Origin: an uncultured Prevotellaceae bacterium
GTDB taxonomy: Bacteria > Bacteroidota > Bacteroidia > Bacteroidales > Bacteroidaceae
Assembly: GCA_946408305.1 (NCBI GenBank)
Contig: CAMJRQ010000101.1
Span: forward strand, 1-5,236
Length of the DNA stretch: 5,236 bases
Reading direction: 5' to 3'
The first letter of the stretch is position 1. Each line of letters opens with the position of its first letter. Of the stretch, positions 1 through 5,202 are shown piece after piece. The position numbers and the translations under genes are program-made. The notes beneath the pieces are model-generated. The model ran no database searches and was not told the DNA's origin. It saw nothing but the letters and a program-made list of their open reading frames with translations.

Positions 1-53
1 TCCTGGTTTCATCGGGAAAAGGCGAATTTTAGCAGTGCTGAGAATCAGTGGGT

Positions 54-81
54 TTTGAATTTTGAATTTTGAATTTCGAAT
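54..81. repeat. 7-bp tandem repeat, four units
   Basis: Four consecutive copies of TTTGAAT occupy 54-60, 61-67, 68-74 and 75-81. The last carries one T-to-C change (TTCGAAT). This is a short AT-rich tandem array of the kind that can change length by slipped-strand replication. It lies nearly 300 bp upstream of the mapped promoter and is not placed to alter its spacing, so a role for it is not evident. Confidence 0.85.
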
Positions 82-91
82 TGTGGCACAA

Positions 92-120
92 CGTGGCGCA
101 CCGAATCTAATCGTTGCGCA
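92..120. repeat. Degenerate direct repeat, CGTKGCGCA, 20-bp period
   Basis: CGTGGCGCA at 92-100 and CGTTGCGCA at 112-120 differ at one base and start 20 bp apart, about two helical turns. The second copy contains GTTGCG, the half-site that also builds the palindrome at 5161-5202. It could be a binding site pair or a degenerate intergenic repeat; the sequence alone does not decide. Confidence 0.45.
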
Positions 121-232
121 TCGCAGTTTTCGGCGGGCTTATTTTGAGTAGGGGGAGTGAAGAGGTAAAAAATGTGTATAGTTTTGAACGACAAGTTAGA
201 CAATTTAGGAAAATTTGGGTTTGGGTAATATG

Positions 233-281
233 CTCCCCGCCCCTATGAGGAGAGGGGTGGAGCGAAGCGGAGGGGTGGGGT
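233..281. repeat. G/C-rich palindromic intergenic element
   Basis: The arm CCCCGCCCCT at 235-244 can pair with AGGGGTGGGG at 271-280 over ten positions, counting one G-U wobble at RNA level. It can alternatively pair with AGGAGAGGGG at 248-257 with two mismatches and a 3-nt loop. Between the arms lies GCGAAGC at 262-268, a heptamer known to form an unusually stable DNA mini-hairpin. The composition is abruptly different from the flanks. It resembles dispersed G/C-rich intergenic repeats, but copy number cannot be seen from one window. No T-run follows directly, so I do not call it a terminator. Confidence 0.5.
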
Positions 282-345
282 AAACACGAGGCCCTCTTCC
301 TCTCTCCCCCTCACGCTCGCAAAACAAGCCCAATGCCCTCCGGGT

Positions 346-362
346 TTACATTTTTTTTGTAA
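346..362. promoter_or_regulatory. Small inverted repeat abutting the promoter
   Basis: TTACA at 346-350 and TGTAA at 358-362 are perfect inverted arms separated by seven T residues. The right arm ends 4 nt before the TTTG element of the promoter. The site could be an operator or activator site, or just a T-tract acting as an upstream element. Five-base arms in AT-rich DNA can occur by chance, so confidence is low. Confidence 0.25.
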
Positions 363-366
363 TTAT

Positions 367-398
367 TTTGGTGCGTATCGGAAAATTAGGTACTTTTG
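367..398 (+). promoter_or_regulatory. Bacteroidota-type promoter of the three-gene operon
   Basis: TTTG at 367-370 matches the -33 element and TACTTTTG at 391-398 matches the -7 consensus TAnnTTTG exactly; the spacer is 20 nt, within the usual range for the primary sigma factor of this phylum. Transcription would start at roughly 403-408, giving a leader of about 45 nt before the ATG at 450. It is the only full match with correct spacing that I found upstream of the operon. Confidence 0.8.
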
Positions 399-420
399 CA
401 AAACAAATGAGAAGAAATAT

Positions 421-449
421 CAAAACTTAAACCCTAAAACCTAACGAAA
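421..449 (+). promoter_or_regulatory. A-rich translation initiation leader, no Shine-Dalgarno
   Basis: The stretch before the ATG at 450 lacks any GGAG-like motif. It has three closely spaced ACYTAA-like units (425-430, 431-437, 439-444) and ends in CGAAAATG. Unstructured A-rich leaders of this type are normal for Bacteroidota, where initiation depends less on anti-Shine-Dalgarno pairing. The A-rich context supports the ATG at 450 as the start. Confidence 0.55.
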
Positions 450-1868
450 ATGAAAAAGCATCTGATTTATGTTTGGGCAATGCTCTTTGCCCTGGCAACG
501 CCCGTGCTGACCTCGTGCGGCGACGACAACGACGAACCCAGTGGCGGCAAGGAAATTCCCGTGCGCACCGTGTCGGACCAGAAGGAGTATCTGGAGCAGG
601 TGGGCATCGAGTTCCTGCAGCAGTACAACGCCGACGACTTCAAGAAGTATGTCGACCTGGTGGGCTTCATCTCCATGCAGATTGATGAGTCGAACACCGA
701 CAGCTTCGAGCCCTGGATTAATGCCTTCTTTGAGAAAACGTTCAAAGAGATAGGCAGGCGGACGGTGGTGGCGAGTTACGATTCGTGGACGGACATTATC
801 CACATCAATGAGGGAATGGCCACGATACTGGCTTCGAACCTGACGGGCCACTGGACGCTCGACGAGGAGAACAAGTGGCAGTGCGAAGAAGCCGACGACC
901 TGAAGTTCTTCATGGACGGCCCCGAGGGCGAGCCCTTGGAGCTGGGCCTCACACAGCAGGGCGAAGTGAAGACAGTCCATGTCACGAATATGACCGACGA
1001 TTATAACTACTCATACGATTACAGTGAACACCAAAGCACCCATAACGAGGACGTGACAGACCTCTATGTCGGATTCCCCGAGACGCTGCTCATCACCTTC
1101 AAGCAGAATGGCAAGACCCTCATCGAGGAGAAGATGAACTTCGACTTGAAAGGCATTCAGGGCAACGAGTTCGACATGCAGAAGAGCACCCTCGGCTTCA
1201 AGGGTACCACGAAGCTGGACAACGGATACACCATCGAGTGTGAGAACCTGACCTACAACAGCCAGGCCGTGGCCGGAAAAGCCTATCTCACCAAGGGCGG
1301 AAAGAAGCTGCTCACCGTGGCTCTGACCGGCGACATCCAGGATATGCCCAGCATCAGCTTCGTAGGGCTGCAGGAGATGGAGGAAGAGGACGAGGCTCTC
1401 TTCGACAAAATCAACGGCGCTGCCGGCGTGAACGTCGACGTGCTGGGCAAGGTGCAGCTCAAGGGCACCATCGCCGACATCCGCCAGTTTATAATGGACG
1501 GCCAGCAGACCCACGAGTTCCGCTCGGACGAAGAGAAGTTCAAGCAGGCGCTGGCTAACCTGAACAGCCACCTCGACGTCAACCTCTACTACGACGGCAC
1601 CGTCACCAAGCAGGCCGCCTTCCAGTTCATGCCCGAGCGCAGAGAGAACGGATATGAGATTGTGGGAGAGCAGTCGGTGCCCGTATACCGTTGGTCCATC
1701 TATCCCGGCATCGCCTTCCCCGACGGTTCCTCCTACTTCATCGACGATTTCTTCAACGAGGAGAACTTCAAGAACCTCATCGAGGCCTTCTACAAGATGG
1801 TGGAGAGTTTCAGCGGCCTGGTTGAAGTCCCCGACAAGCCCGCCCATCCCATAGGCCCCGAAGAGTAA
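450..1868 (+). CDS. Probable surface-exposed lipoprotein of unknown family
   Basis: A 472-residue protein I cannot assign to a named family. Residues 1-22 form a lipoprotein signal peptide (KK, hydrophobic core, lipobox LTSC with Cys23). The acidic GDDNDE run after the cysteine resembles the Bacteroidota lipoprotein export signal, so display on the cell surface is likely. Residues 40-105 look mostly helical; about 205-300 alternates polar and hydrophobic residues, as in a beta-rich domain; there is an acidic patch at 309-315 (EMEEEDE), a mixed domain to about 457, and a short Pro/Glu tail. Residues 179-204 are a polar insert rich in D, Y, N, S, T and H. Its stop lies 4 nt before the receptor gene, so it should be co-transcribed with the receptor and the DUF4249 gene. 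I infer a ligand-binding or accessory role in that complex. The gene itself is secure; the function is not. Confidence 0.9.
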   Translation: MKKHLIYVWAMLFALATPVLTSCGDDNDEPSGGKEIPVRTVSDQKEYLEQVGIEFLQQYNADDFKKYVDLVGFISMQIDESNTDSFEPWINAFFEKTFKEIGRRTVVASYDSWTDIIHINEGMATILASNLTGHWTLDEENKWQCEEADDLKFFMDGPEGEPLELGLTQQGEVKTVHVTNMTDDYNYSYDYSEHQSTHNEDVTDLYVGFPETLLITFKQNGKTLIEEKMNFDLKGIQGNEFDMQKSTLGFKGTTKLDNGYTIECENLTYNSQAVAGKAYLTKGGKKLLTVALTGDIQDMPSISFVGLQEMEEEDEALFDKINGAAGVNVDVLGKVQLKGTIADIRQFIMDGQQTHEFRSDEEKFKQALANLNSHLDVNLYYDGTVTKQAAFQFMPERRENGYEIVGEQSVPVYRWSIYPGIAFPDGSSYFIDDFFNEENFKNLIEAFYKMVESFSGLVEVPDKPAHPIGPEE

Positions 1869-1875
1869 AGTCTTG
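1861..1875 (+). promoter_or_regulatory. Coupled TTG start of the receptor gene
   Basis: The frame of the receptor gene has a stop at 1852-1854 and no ATG or GTG between it and the signal peptide, so TTG at 1873 is the only start that keeps the secretion signal. The next in-frame ATG encodes residue 31 and would remove the signal peptide. The purine-rich AAGAGTAAAG at 1861-1870 may help initiation, and the stop of the preceding gene (1866-1868) suggests coupling by ribosomes finishing upstream. Confidence 0.7.
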
Positions 1876-3897
1876 AAGACGAGATACGGTCTGCTCGCAG
1901 CAGTCTGCCTGCCGCTCTTCGCCGGAGCGCAGACACCTGCCGACAGCCTCAGACGACACGACATGAAGACGGTGGTGGTGGCCAGCAAGGCCGCCACCAC
2001 CGGTCTTTCTCAGCGCAGCGACGGCTCGGTGCGCTGGGACACTCGCATGTTTCACGACCTGCCGAAGATTCTGGGCAACGCCGACCCCGTGCACTATGCC
2101 CAGATGCTGCCCGGCGTGCAGACCAGTTCCGAGATGGACGCCGGCCTCCACATCCAGGGCAGCGACCAGACCCACAACCTCTTCTCCATCGGCCGCGTGC
2201 CCATCTACAACGCCGCCCATCTGCTGGGCTTCTTCTCCGTCTTCAACGCCAGCCACTACCAGACCATGACGCTCCAGACGGGAGCCCGGCGGGCCGACTT
2301 CCCCTCGCGCCTGGGCGGCATGCTCGACATGGAGCCCGACACGCTGCGCCACGACTCCCTCGGCGGCGAGCTTGCCGTGGGCCTCGTCTCGTCGCAGGCC
2401 ACGCTCCGGCTGCCCACGGGCCGACGCTCGGGGCTCATCCTCTCGGGCCGCGCCTCCTATCTGAACCTCCTCTACGGCCGCTGGCTCAGCGACGACGGCA
2501 CCCAGCTGAAGTATTCCTTCTATGACGCGAACGCCACCTGGCAGTGGCAGCCCTCGGAGCGACATCGCCTGTGGGTGGACTTCTACATGGGCGACGACCG
2601 CACACGCCTCGACGAGGACGAGTACATGGCCGACGCACGCCTCCAGTGGGGCAACCGCCTCGCGGCCCTTCACCACCTGGCCTCGCTGCGCCGCGTAACA
2701 CTCTCCCAGACGCTCTACTACACCGCCTATCACAACCTCCTCCGGCTTGGCCAAGACGACCTCCTCTTCCGCCTGCCCTCCGACATCTCCGACGTGGGCT
2801 ACCGCGGCACCGTCGGCTGGCATCGTCTGACGGCCGGAGCCGAGGCCGTGCTCCACAACATCCTGCCCCAGGCTCCCGAGGCACATGGGCTCAATTACCT
2901 CTCTATCACGCCCCAGTCGCGGCAACACACCCAGGAGTATGCCCTCCATGCCGACTGGCGTCAGCCGCTCGCCGGGCCGCTCTCGATGGAGGCCGGCGTG
3001 CGTGCCACGGCCTATGTCGACCCCGCGCACCGCAGCCACTTCTCGGCCGACCCGTCGCTCGGCCTCACGCTCCAGCAGGCAGAGTGGAACATCACGGCAA
3101 GCTACGCCCTGCGCCACCAGTACCTCTTCCAGACGGGCACCACCGCACTGGGCATGCCCACCGAGTTCTGGACTTCCATCGGCGGCCAGTGCCACCCGCA
3201 GTGGGGCCACGGGCCCTCGCTCCAGGCCAACCTCTATCTGGCCGACGGAAGCTACCGCCTCTCGGCCGAGGCCTACTACCGGAGGCTCTATCACCAGGTG
3301 GAGTACGACGGCGACTACCTGAAGTTCCTCAATTCGGACTACCGGCTGGAGGACAACCTGCTCTACGGCAGCGGCCGCAACTACGGCTTCAGCCTGATGC
3401 TGCACAAGCGCACGGGCCGCCTGACCGGATGGCTCAGCTATGCCTATGGCCGGGCACGCCGCACCTTCGACGACCCCTCGCTTGCCGGAACCTATTCGGC
3501 CAGCCACGAGCGGCCCCATGAGCTGAACGCCCTGGCCACCTGGCACCTGACGCCCCGCTGGACCCTCTCGGGCGTCTTCACCTGCGCCTCGGGCAATCCC
3601 TTCACGGCGCCCGAGAACTTCTACATCATGAACGGCATGCTGCTCGTCAACTACGGCCGCCACAACGGCGAGCGCCTCCGGCCCTACTATCGGCTCGACC
3701 TTTCCGTCAACTACCTCTTCCGCCCTCGCCGCCTCCGCGAGCACGGGCTCAACCTCTCCGTCTACAACGTCACGGGCCACGAGAACGAAATCACCTGTCG
3801 CCTGAAGATGAAGAGCTACAAGAACTACTTCCTCTATTCCCACTACGGACTGATTCAGTTCCCGCTGCCCTCCGTAAGCTACTTTCTGAAATTCTGA
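1873..3897 (+). CDS. TonB-dependent outer-membrane receptor (DUF4249-paired type)
   Basis: This outer-membrane beta-barrel transporter would import a ligand using TonB-ExbBD energy. Residues 1-19 form a signal peptide with likely cleavage AGA/QT. A TonB-box-like MKTVVVASKA lies at 31-40. The plug covers about 55-155, with MLPGVQ (79-83 region), LHIQGSD (92-98), VPIYNAAHLLGFFSVFN (109-125) and SRLGGMLDM (145-153). The VPIYN..HL.GFFSVFN block is characteristic of receptors paired with DUF4249 proteins. From about 165 the chain is a barrel with alternating aromatic strands, including RLDLSVNYLF (607-616) and LNLSVYN (626-632), and ends in Phe. At 674 residues it is short for the group and lacks the N-terminal carboxypeptidase-regulatory-like domain that many relatives have. 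The usual arginine of the plug RGG motif is Gln here. It starts at TTG, 4 nt after the lipoprotein gene, and is followed after 3 nt by DUF4249. The substrate is unknown. Confidence 0.93.
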   Translation: MKTRYGLLAAVCLPLFAGAQTPADSLRRHDMKTVVVASKAATTGLSQRSDGSVRWDTRMFHDLPKILGNADPVHYAQMLPGVQTSSEMDAGLHIQGSDQTHNLFSIGRVPIYNAAHLLGFFSVFNASHYQTMTLQTGARRADFPSRLGGMLDMEPDTLRHDSLGGELAVGLVSSQATLRLPTGRRSGLILSGRASYLNLLYGRWLSDDGTQLKYSFYDANATWQWQPSERHRLWVDFYMGDDRTRLDEDEYMADARLQWGNRLAALHHLASLRRVTLSQTLYYTAYHNLLRLGQDDLLFRLPSDISDVGYRGTVGWHRLTAGAEAVLHNILPQAPEAHGLNYLSITPQSRQHTQEYALHADWRQPLAGPLSMEAGVRATAYVDPAHRSHFSADPSLGLTLQQAEWNITASYALRHQYLFQTGTTALGMPTEFWTSIGGQCHPQWGHGPSLQANLYLADGSYRLSAEAYYRRLYHQVEYDGDYLKFLNSDYRLEDNLLYGSGRNYGFSLMLHKRTGRLTGWLSYAYGRARRTFDDPSLAGTYSASHERPHELNALATWHLTPRWTLSGVFTCASGNPFTAPENFYIMNGMLLVNYGRHNGERLRPYYRLDLSVNYLFRPRRLREHGLNLSVYNVTGHENEITCRLKMKSYKNYFLYSHYGLIQFPLPSVSYFLKF

Positions 3898-3900
3898 ACG

Positions 3901-4770
3901 ATGAAACGCTTCGCAATATGGCTCCTCTGCCTGTCTGGCCTCTTCCTGGCCTGCCAGCACGACGACGTGCCCCAGGGCGCGCCCCAGCTGGTGGTGGAGG
4001 GATGGATTGACCACGGCGGCCCTCCCGTCGTGATGGTCTCCACCACCTATCCCATCAGCGAGCGTCGCACGCAGCTGGACGAGCTGCAGGACGCCATGGT
4101 GCGCTGGGCCCGGGTGGCCGTGAGCGATGGCGAGGACGAGGTGGTCTTGACGGGCCGCCCCGACAAACGTTACTTCCCGCCCTACGTCTACAGCACCACC
4201 GAAATGCGGGGCCGGGCCGGCAGGACGTATCGCCTCACGGTGGACTATCACCACTACCACGCCGAGGCGCAGACCACCGTCCCCGAGCCCGTCAGGCTCG
4301 ACTCGCTGCGCGTGCTGCCCACCGACCTGGACACGCTCTATCAGCTCAGAGCCTGGTTCCGCGACAATCCCGCGGAGCGCAACCGCTACGTCTATTTCGT
4401 CTCCATGGGCTATCTCTCGCCCATGTGGCTCAGCTCCTATATGCACACGGTGGACGACACCCTCCTCCAGCCCGGCGACGACGAGGTCTCGCTCCCCATC
4501 TTTGCCGGCCGCTCCATCATGCGCCGCATTCACTACGTCCCCTACTTCCTCCTCACCGACACCGTCTGCGTGAAGTTTGCCCAGGTGGACAGCCTCTCCT
4601 TCCAGTACTGGAAAGACATGGAGAACGCCCAGACGGTGGGCAGTTCGCCCATCAACACCGCGCGGCGCAACCTGCCCTCGAACGTCAGCGGAGCCCTGGG
4701 CTACTGGTGTGGCTTCGGAGCCTCGTACTGGCCCGTGACGATTGCCGACAGCGTCAAGGCATGGCCGTGA
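3901..4770 (+). CDS. DUF4249 family lipoprotein, receptor partner
   Basis: A 289-residue lipoprotein of the DUF4249 family, normally encoded just downstream of a TonB-dependent receptor, as here. Residues 1-17 are a hydrophobic signal ending in LFLAC with Cys18; QHDD follows, resembling the surface-export signal of Bacteroidota lipoproteins. Family-like blocks include LVVEGWID (30-37), VMVSTTYPI (44-52), the V.V.DG segment (72-77), GRTYRLTVDYHHYHAEAQTT (107-126, with a HHYH cluster at 117-120), VPEPVRLDSLRV (127-138), and the C-terminal NVSGALGYWCGFGAS (261-275). The length fits an intact protein. The ATG lies 3 nt after the receptor stop with no evident Shine-Dalgarno, so translation is probably coupled. 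The family's biochemical role is not established; by analogy with SusD-like partners it may bind ligand or cap the receptor, which is inference. Confidence 0.92.
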   Translation: MKRFAIWLLCLSGLFLACQHDDVPQGAPQLVVEGWIDHGGPPVVMVSTTYPISERRTQLDELQDAMVRWARVAVSDGEDEVVLTGRPDKRYFPPYVYSTTEMRGRAGRTYRLTVDYHHYHAEAQTTVPEPVRLDSLRVLPTDLDTLYQLRAWFRDNPAERNRYVYFVSMGYLSPMWLSSYMHTVDDTLLQPGDDEVSLPIFAGRSIMRRIHYVPYFLLTDTVCVKFAQVDSLSFQYWKDMENAQTVGSSPINTARRNLPSNVSGALGYWCGFGASYWPVTIADSVKAWP

Positions 4771-4785
4771 AGTCACATTTTTTTT
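4767..4785 (+). terminator. Weak terminator-like T-run at the operon end
   Basis: GTGA (4767-4770, overlapping the stop codon) can pair with TCAC (4773-4776) across only 2 nt, and a run of eight T residues follows at 4778-4785. The stem is too short and its loop too tight for a convincing intrinsic terminator. The T-run could still promote pausing or partial termination; otherwise operon transcripts would run on to the strong terminator at 5040-5081. Confidence 0.2.
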
Positions 4786-4794
4786 ACCCCATTT

Positions 4795-4826
4795 CTTGCA
4801 TAGTTCGCTGATTCAGCGTATCTTTT
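4795..4826 (+). promoter_or_regulatory. Near-consensus promoter with palindrome in the spacer
   Basis: CTTG at 4795-4798 and TATCTTTT at 4819-4826 each differ by one base from the Bacteroidota TTTG and TAnnTTTG elements, and the spacer is 20 nt, as in the operon promoter. Between them sits CGCTGATTCAGCG (4806-4818), a perfect palindrome around a central T, which could be an operator. It would drive the remnant at 4928 with a leader of about 95 nt. Alternatively the palindrome plus the following T-rich stretch is a weak terminator. Confidence 0.35.
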
Positions 4827-4853
4827 CCCCTTGAGTATGAGCCAATTGCCATG

Positions 4854-4872
4854 ACAAGAGCGCTCTGCTTGT
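4854..4872. repeat. Inverted repeat in the leader of the remnant
   Basis: ACAAG at 4854-4858 pairs with CTTGT at 4868-4872 around a 9-nt loop. A perfect 10-bp palindrome, AGAGCGCTCT, lies at 4857-4866, overlapping the left arm. The two pairings exclude each other. This might be a protein site or a leader hairpin; it may also be chance. Confidence 0.3.
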
Positions 4873-4927
4873 GTATGCTAACCCGAGAGAACAAGAAAAT
4901 ATAATCCATTAAACAAACCAGACAATC

Positions 4928-5019
4928 ATGAAACATTTGAACTTTTTGCGCAACATGCTGGCAGCGCTGATGCTGCTCTCATCGAAACAACCGAGGAGAG
5001 CGAGCCGCAGCCCGAATAA
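4928..5019 (+). pseudogene. Remnant of a secreted protein or lipoprotein gene
   Basis: ATG at 4928, after an A-rich leader typical of Bacteroidota genes, encodes a clean signal peptide: MKHLNFLRN, then MLAALMLLSS. Immediately after this (from about 4985) the frame becomes Arg/Ser/Pro-rich, carries no lipobox cysteine, and would run through the whole terminator stem to a stop at 5084-5086. In the frame shifted by one, 4984-5016 reads ETTEESEPQPE followed by TAA at 5017-5019, an acidic tail ending 20 nt before the terminator stem, where a gene would normally stop. The simplest reading is an internal deletion, not a multiple of three, that removed the body of a gene and left its two ends, promoter and terminator. 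A real 52-residue protein from 4928-5086 is less likely. The family of the lost gene cannot be named. Confidence 0.55.
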
Positions 5020-5039
5020 TCGCGCCGCGCATACCTCGC

Positions 5040-5081
5040 AGAAAAGCCCGGGAGGAGCCCACCGCTACCCCGGGCTTTTCT
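5040..5081 (+). terminator. Strong intrinsic terminator, probably bidirectional
   Basis: AGAAAAGCCCGGG at 5040-5052 is perfectly complementary to CCCGGGCTTTTCT at 5069-5081, a 13-bp stem with a GC-rich centre and a 16-nt loop. The A-run on the left and T-run on the right are within the stem, the usual layout of a terminator that works in either direction. It follows the remnant's putative stop at 5019 and may also end transcripts reading through from the receptor operon. Confidence 0.85.
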
Positions 5082-5160
5082 CGTGACCTTTTCAGGACAA
5101 ATCAGCCTTTCTATTTCGGCGAAAAGTTCAACCCAACCCCAAATACTTTAGTGCTTTGGA

Positions 5161-5202
5161 AAACGCAACACGTTGCGAAGGCCATCGCAACACGTTGCGT
5201 TT
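5161..5202. repeat. 42-nt near-palindrome with two copies of a 14-mer
   Basis: CGCAACACGTTGCG occurs exactly twice, at 5164-5177 and 5186-5199, 22 bp apart. Together with their flanks they build a larger symmetry: AAACGCAAC (5161-5169) pairs with GTTGCGTTT (5194-5202), and GTTGCGA (5172-5178) pairs with TCGCAAC (5185-5191), with symmetric AC/AC mismatches between and a 6-nt centre (AGGCCA). It can fold as one long hairpin of 9 plus 7 bp. It is either a dispersed REP-like element or a paired protein-binding site. Confidence 0.75.

Larger units (their letters stand above)
1..366. other. Non-coding upstream region without a convincing gene
   Basis: No open frame of useful length with a credible start lies here on either strand. 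The region is AT-rich at 1-230, G/C-rich and low-complexity at about 231-345, then T-rich again. It holds the 7-bp tandem repeat, the GTTGCGCA-type direct repeats, the palindromic G/C element and the promoter-proximal inverted repeat listed separately. The first 30-70 bases could be the last codons of an upstream gene, since three frames stay open to stops near 30, 56 and 70, but nothing lets me choose among them. Confidence 0.6.

Noticed and set aside
1..72. Possible 3' end of an upstream gene
   Set aside because: Three plus-strand frames are open from the window edge to stops near 30, 56 and 70, and none has distinguishing codon bias or motifs over so few codons.
179..186. TAGTTTTG matching the -7 consensus TAnnTTTG
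   Set aside because: The nearest upstream TTTG (143-146) leaves a 32-nt gap, too long for a -33 element, and no gene follows closely.
217..280. Possible G-quadruplex from several G-runs
   Set aside because: The GGG/GGGG runs are unevenly spaced and interrupted by a C-rich block that would favour duplex or hairpin pairing instead.
407..430. Seven-codon upstream frame (MRRNIKT) in the operon leader
   Set aside because: It starts at or within a few bases of the predicted transcription start, has no initiation signal, and short frames like this are frequent by chance.
1011..2000. A 329-codon minus-strand open frame over the first lipoprotein gene
   Set aside because: It has the same codon-register artefact, ends at a sense TCA codon, and shows no domain or credible initiation context.
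2544..3521. A 325-codon plus-strand open frame inside the receptor gene
   Set aside because: It is Pro/Arg/Ala-rich, the typical product of reading GC-rich codons in a shifted frame, and it overlaps a well-supported receptor.
1810..4776. A 988-codon open frame on the minus strand, antisense to the receptor and DUF4249 genes
   Set aside because: It is in exact codon register with the sense genes and stays open only because they never use TTA, CTA or TCA. Its translation is low-complexity (V, G, E, A, H, Q) without recognisable domains, whereas the sense strand encodes clear signal peptides and family motifs.
5161..5202. CRISPR-like repeat pair
   Set aside because: There are only two 14-base copies with an 8-nt gap that is itself part of the palindrome; no regular spacers and no cas genes are present.
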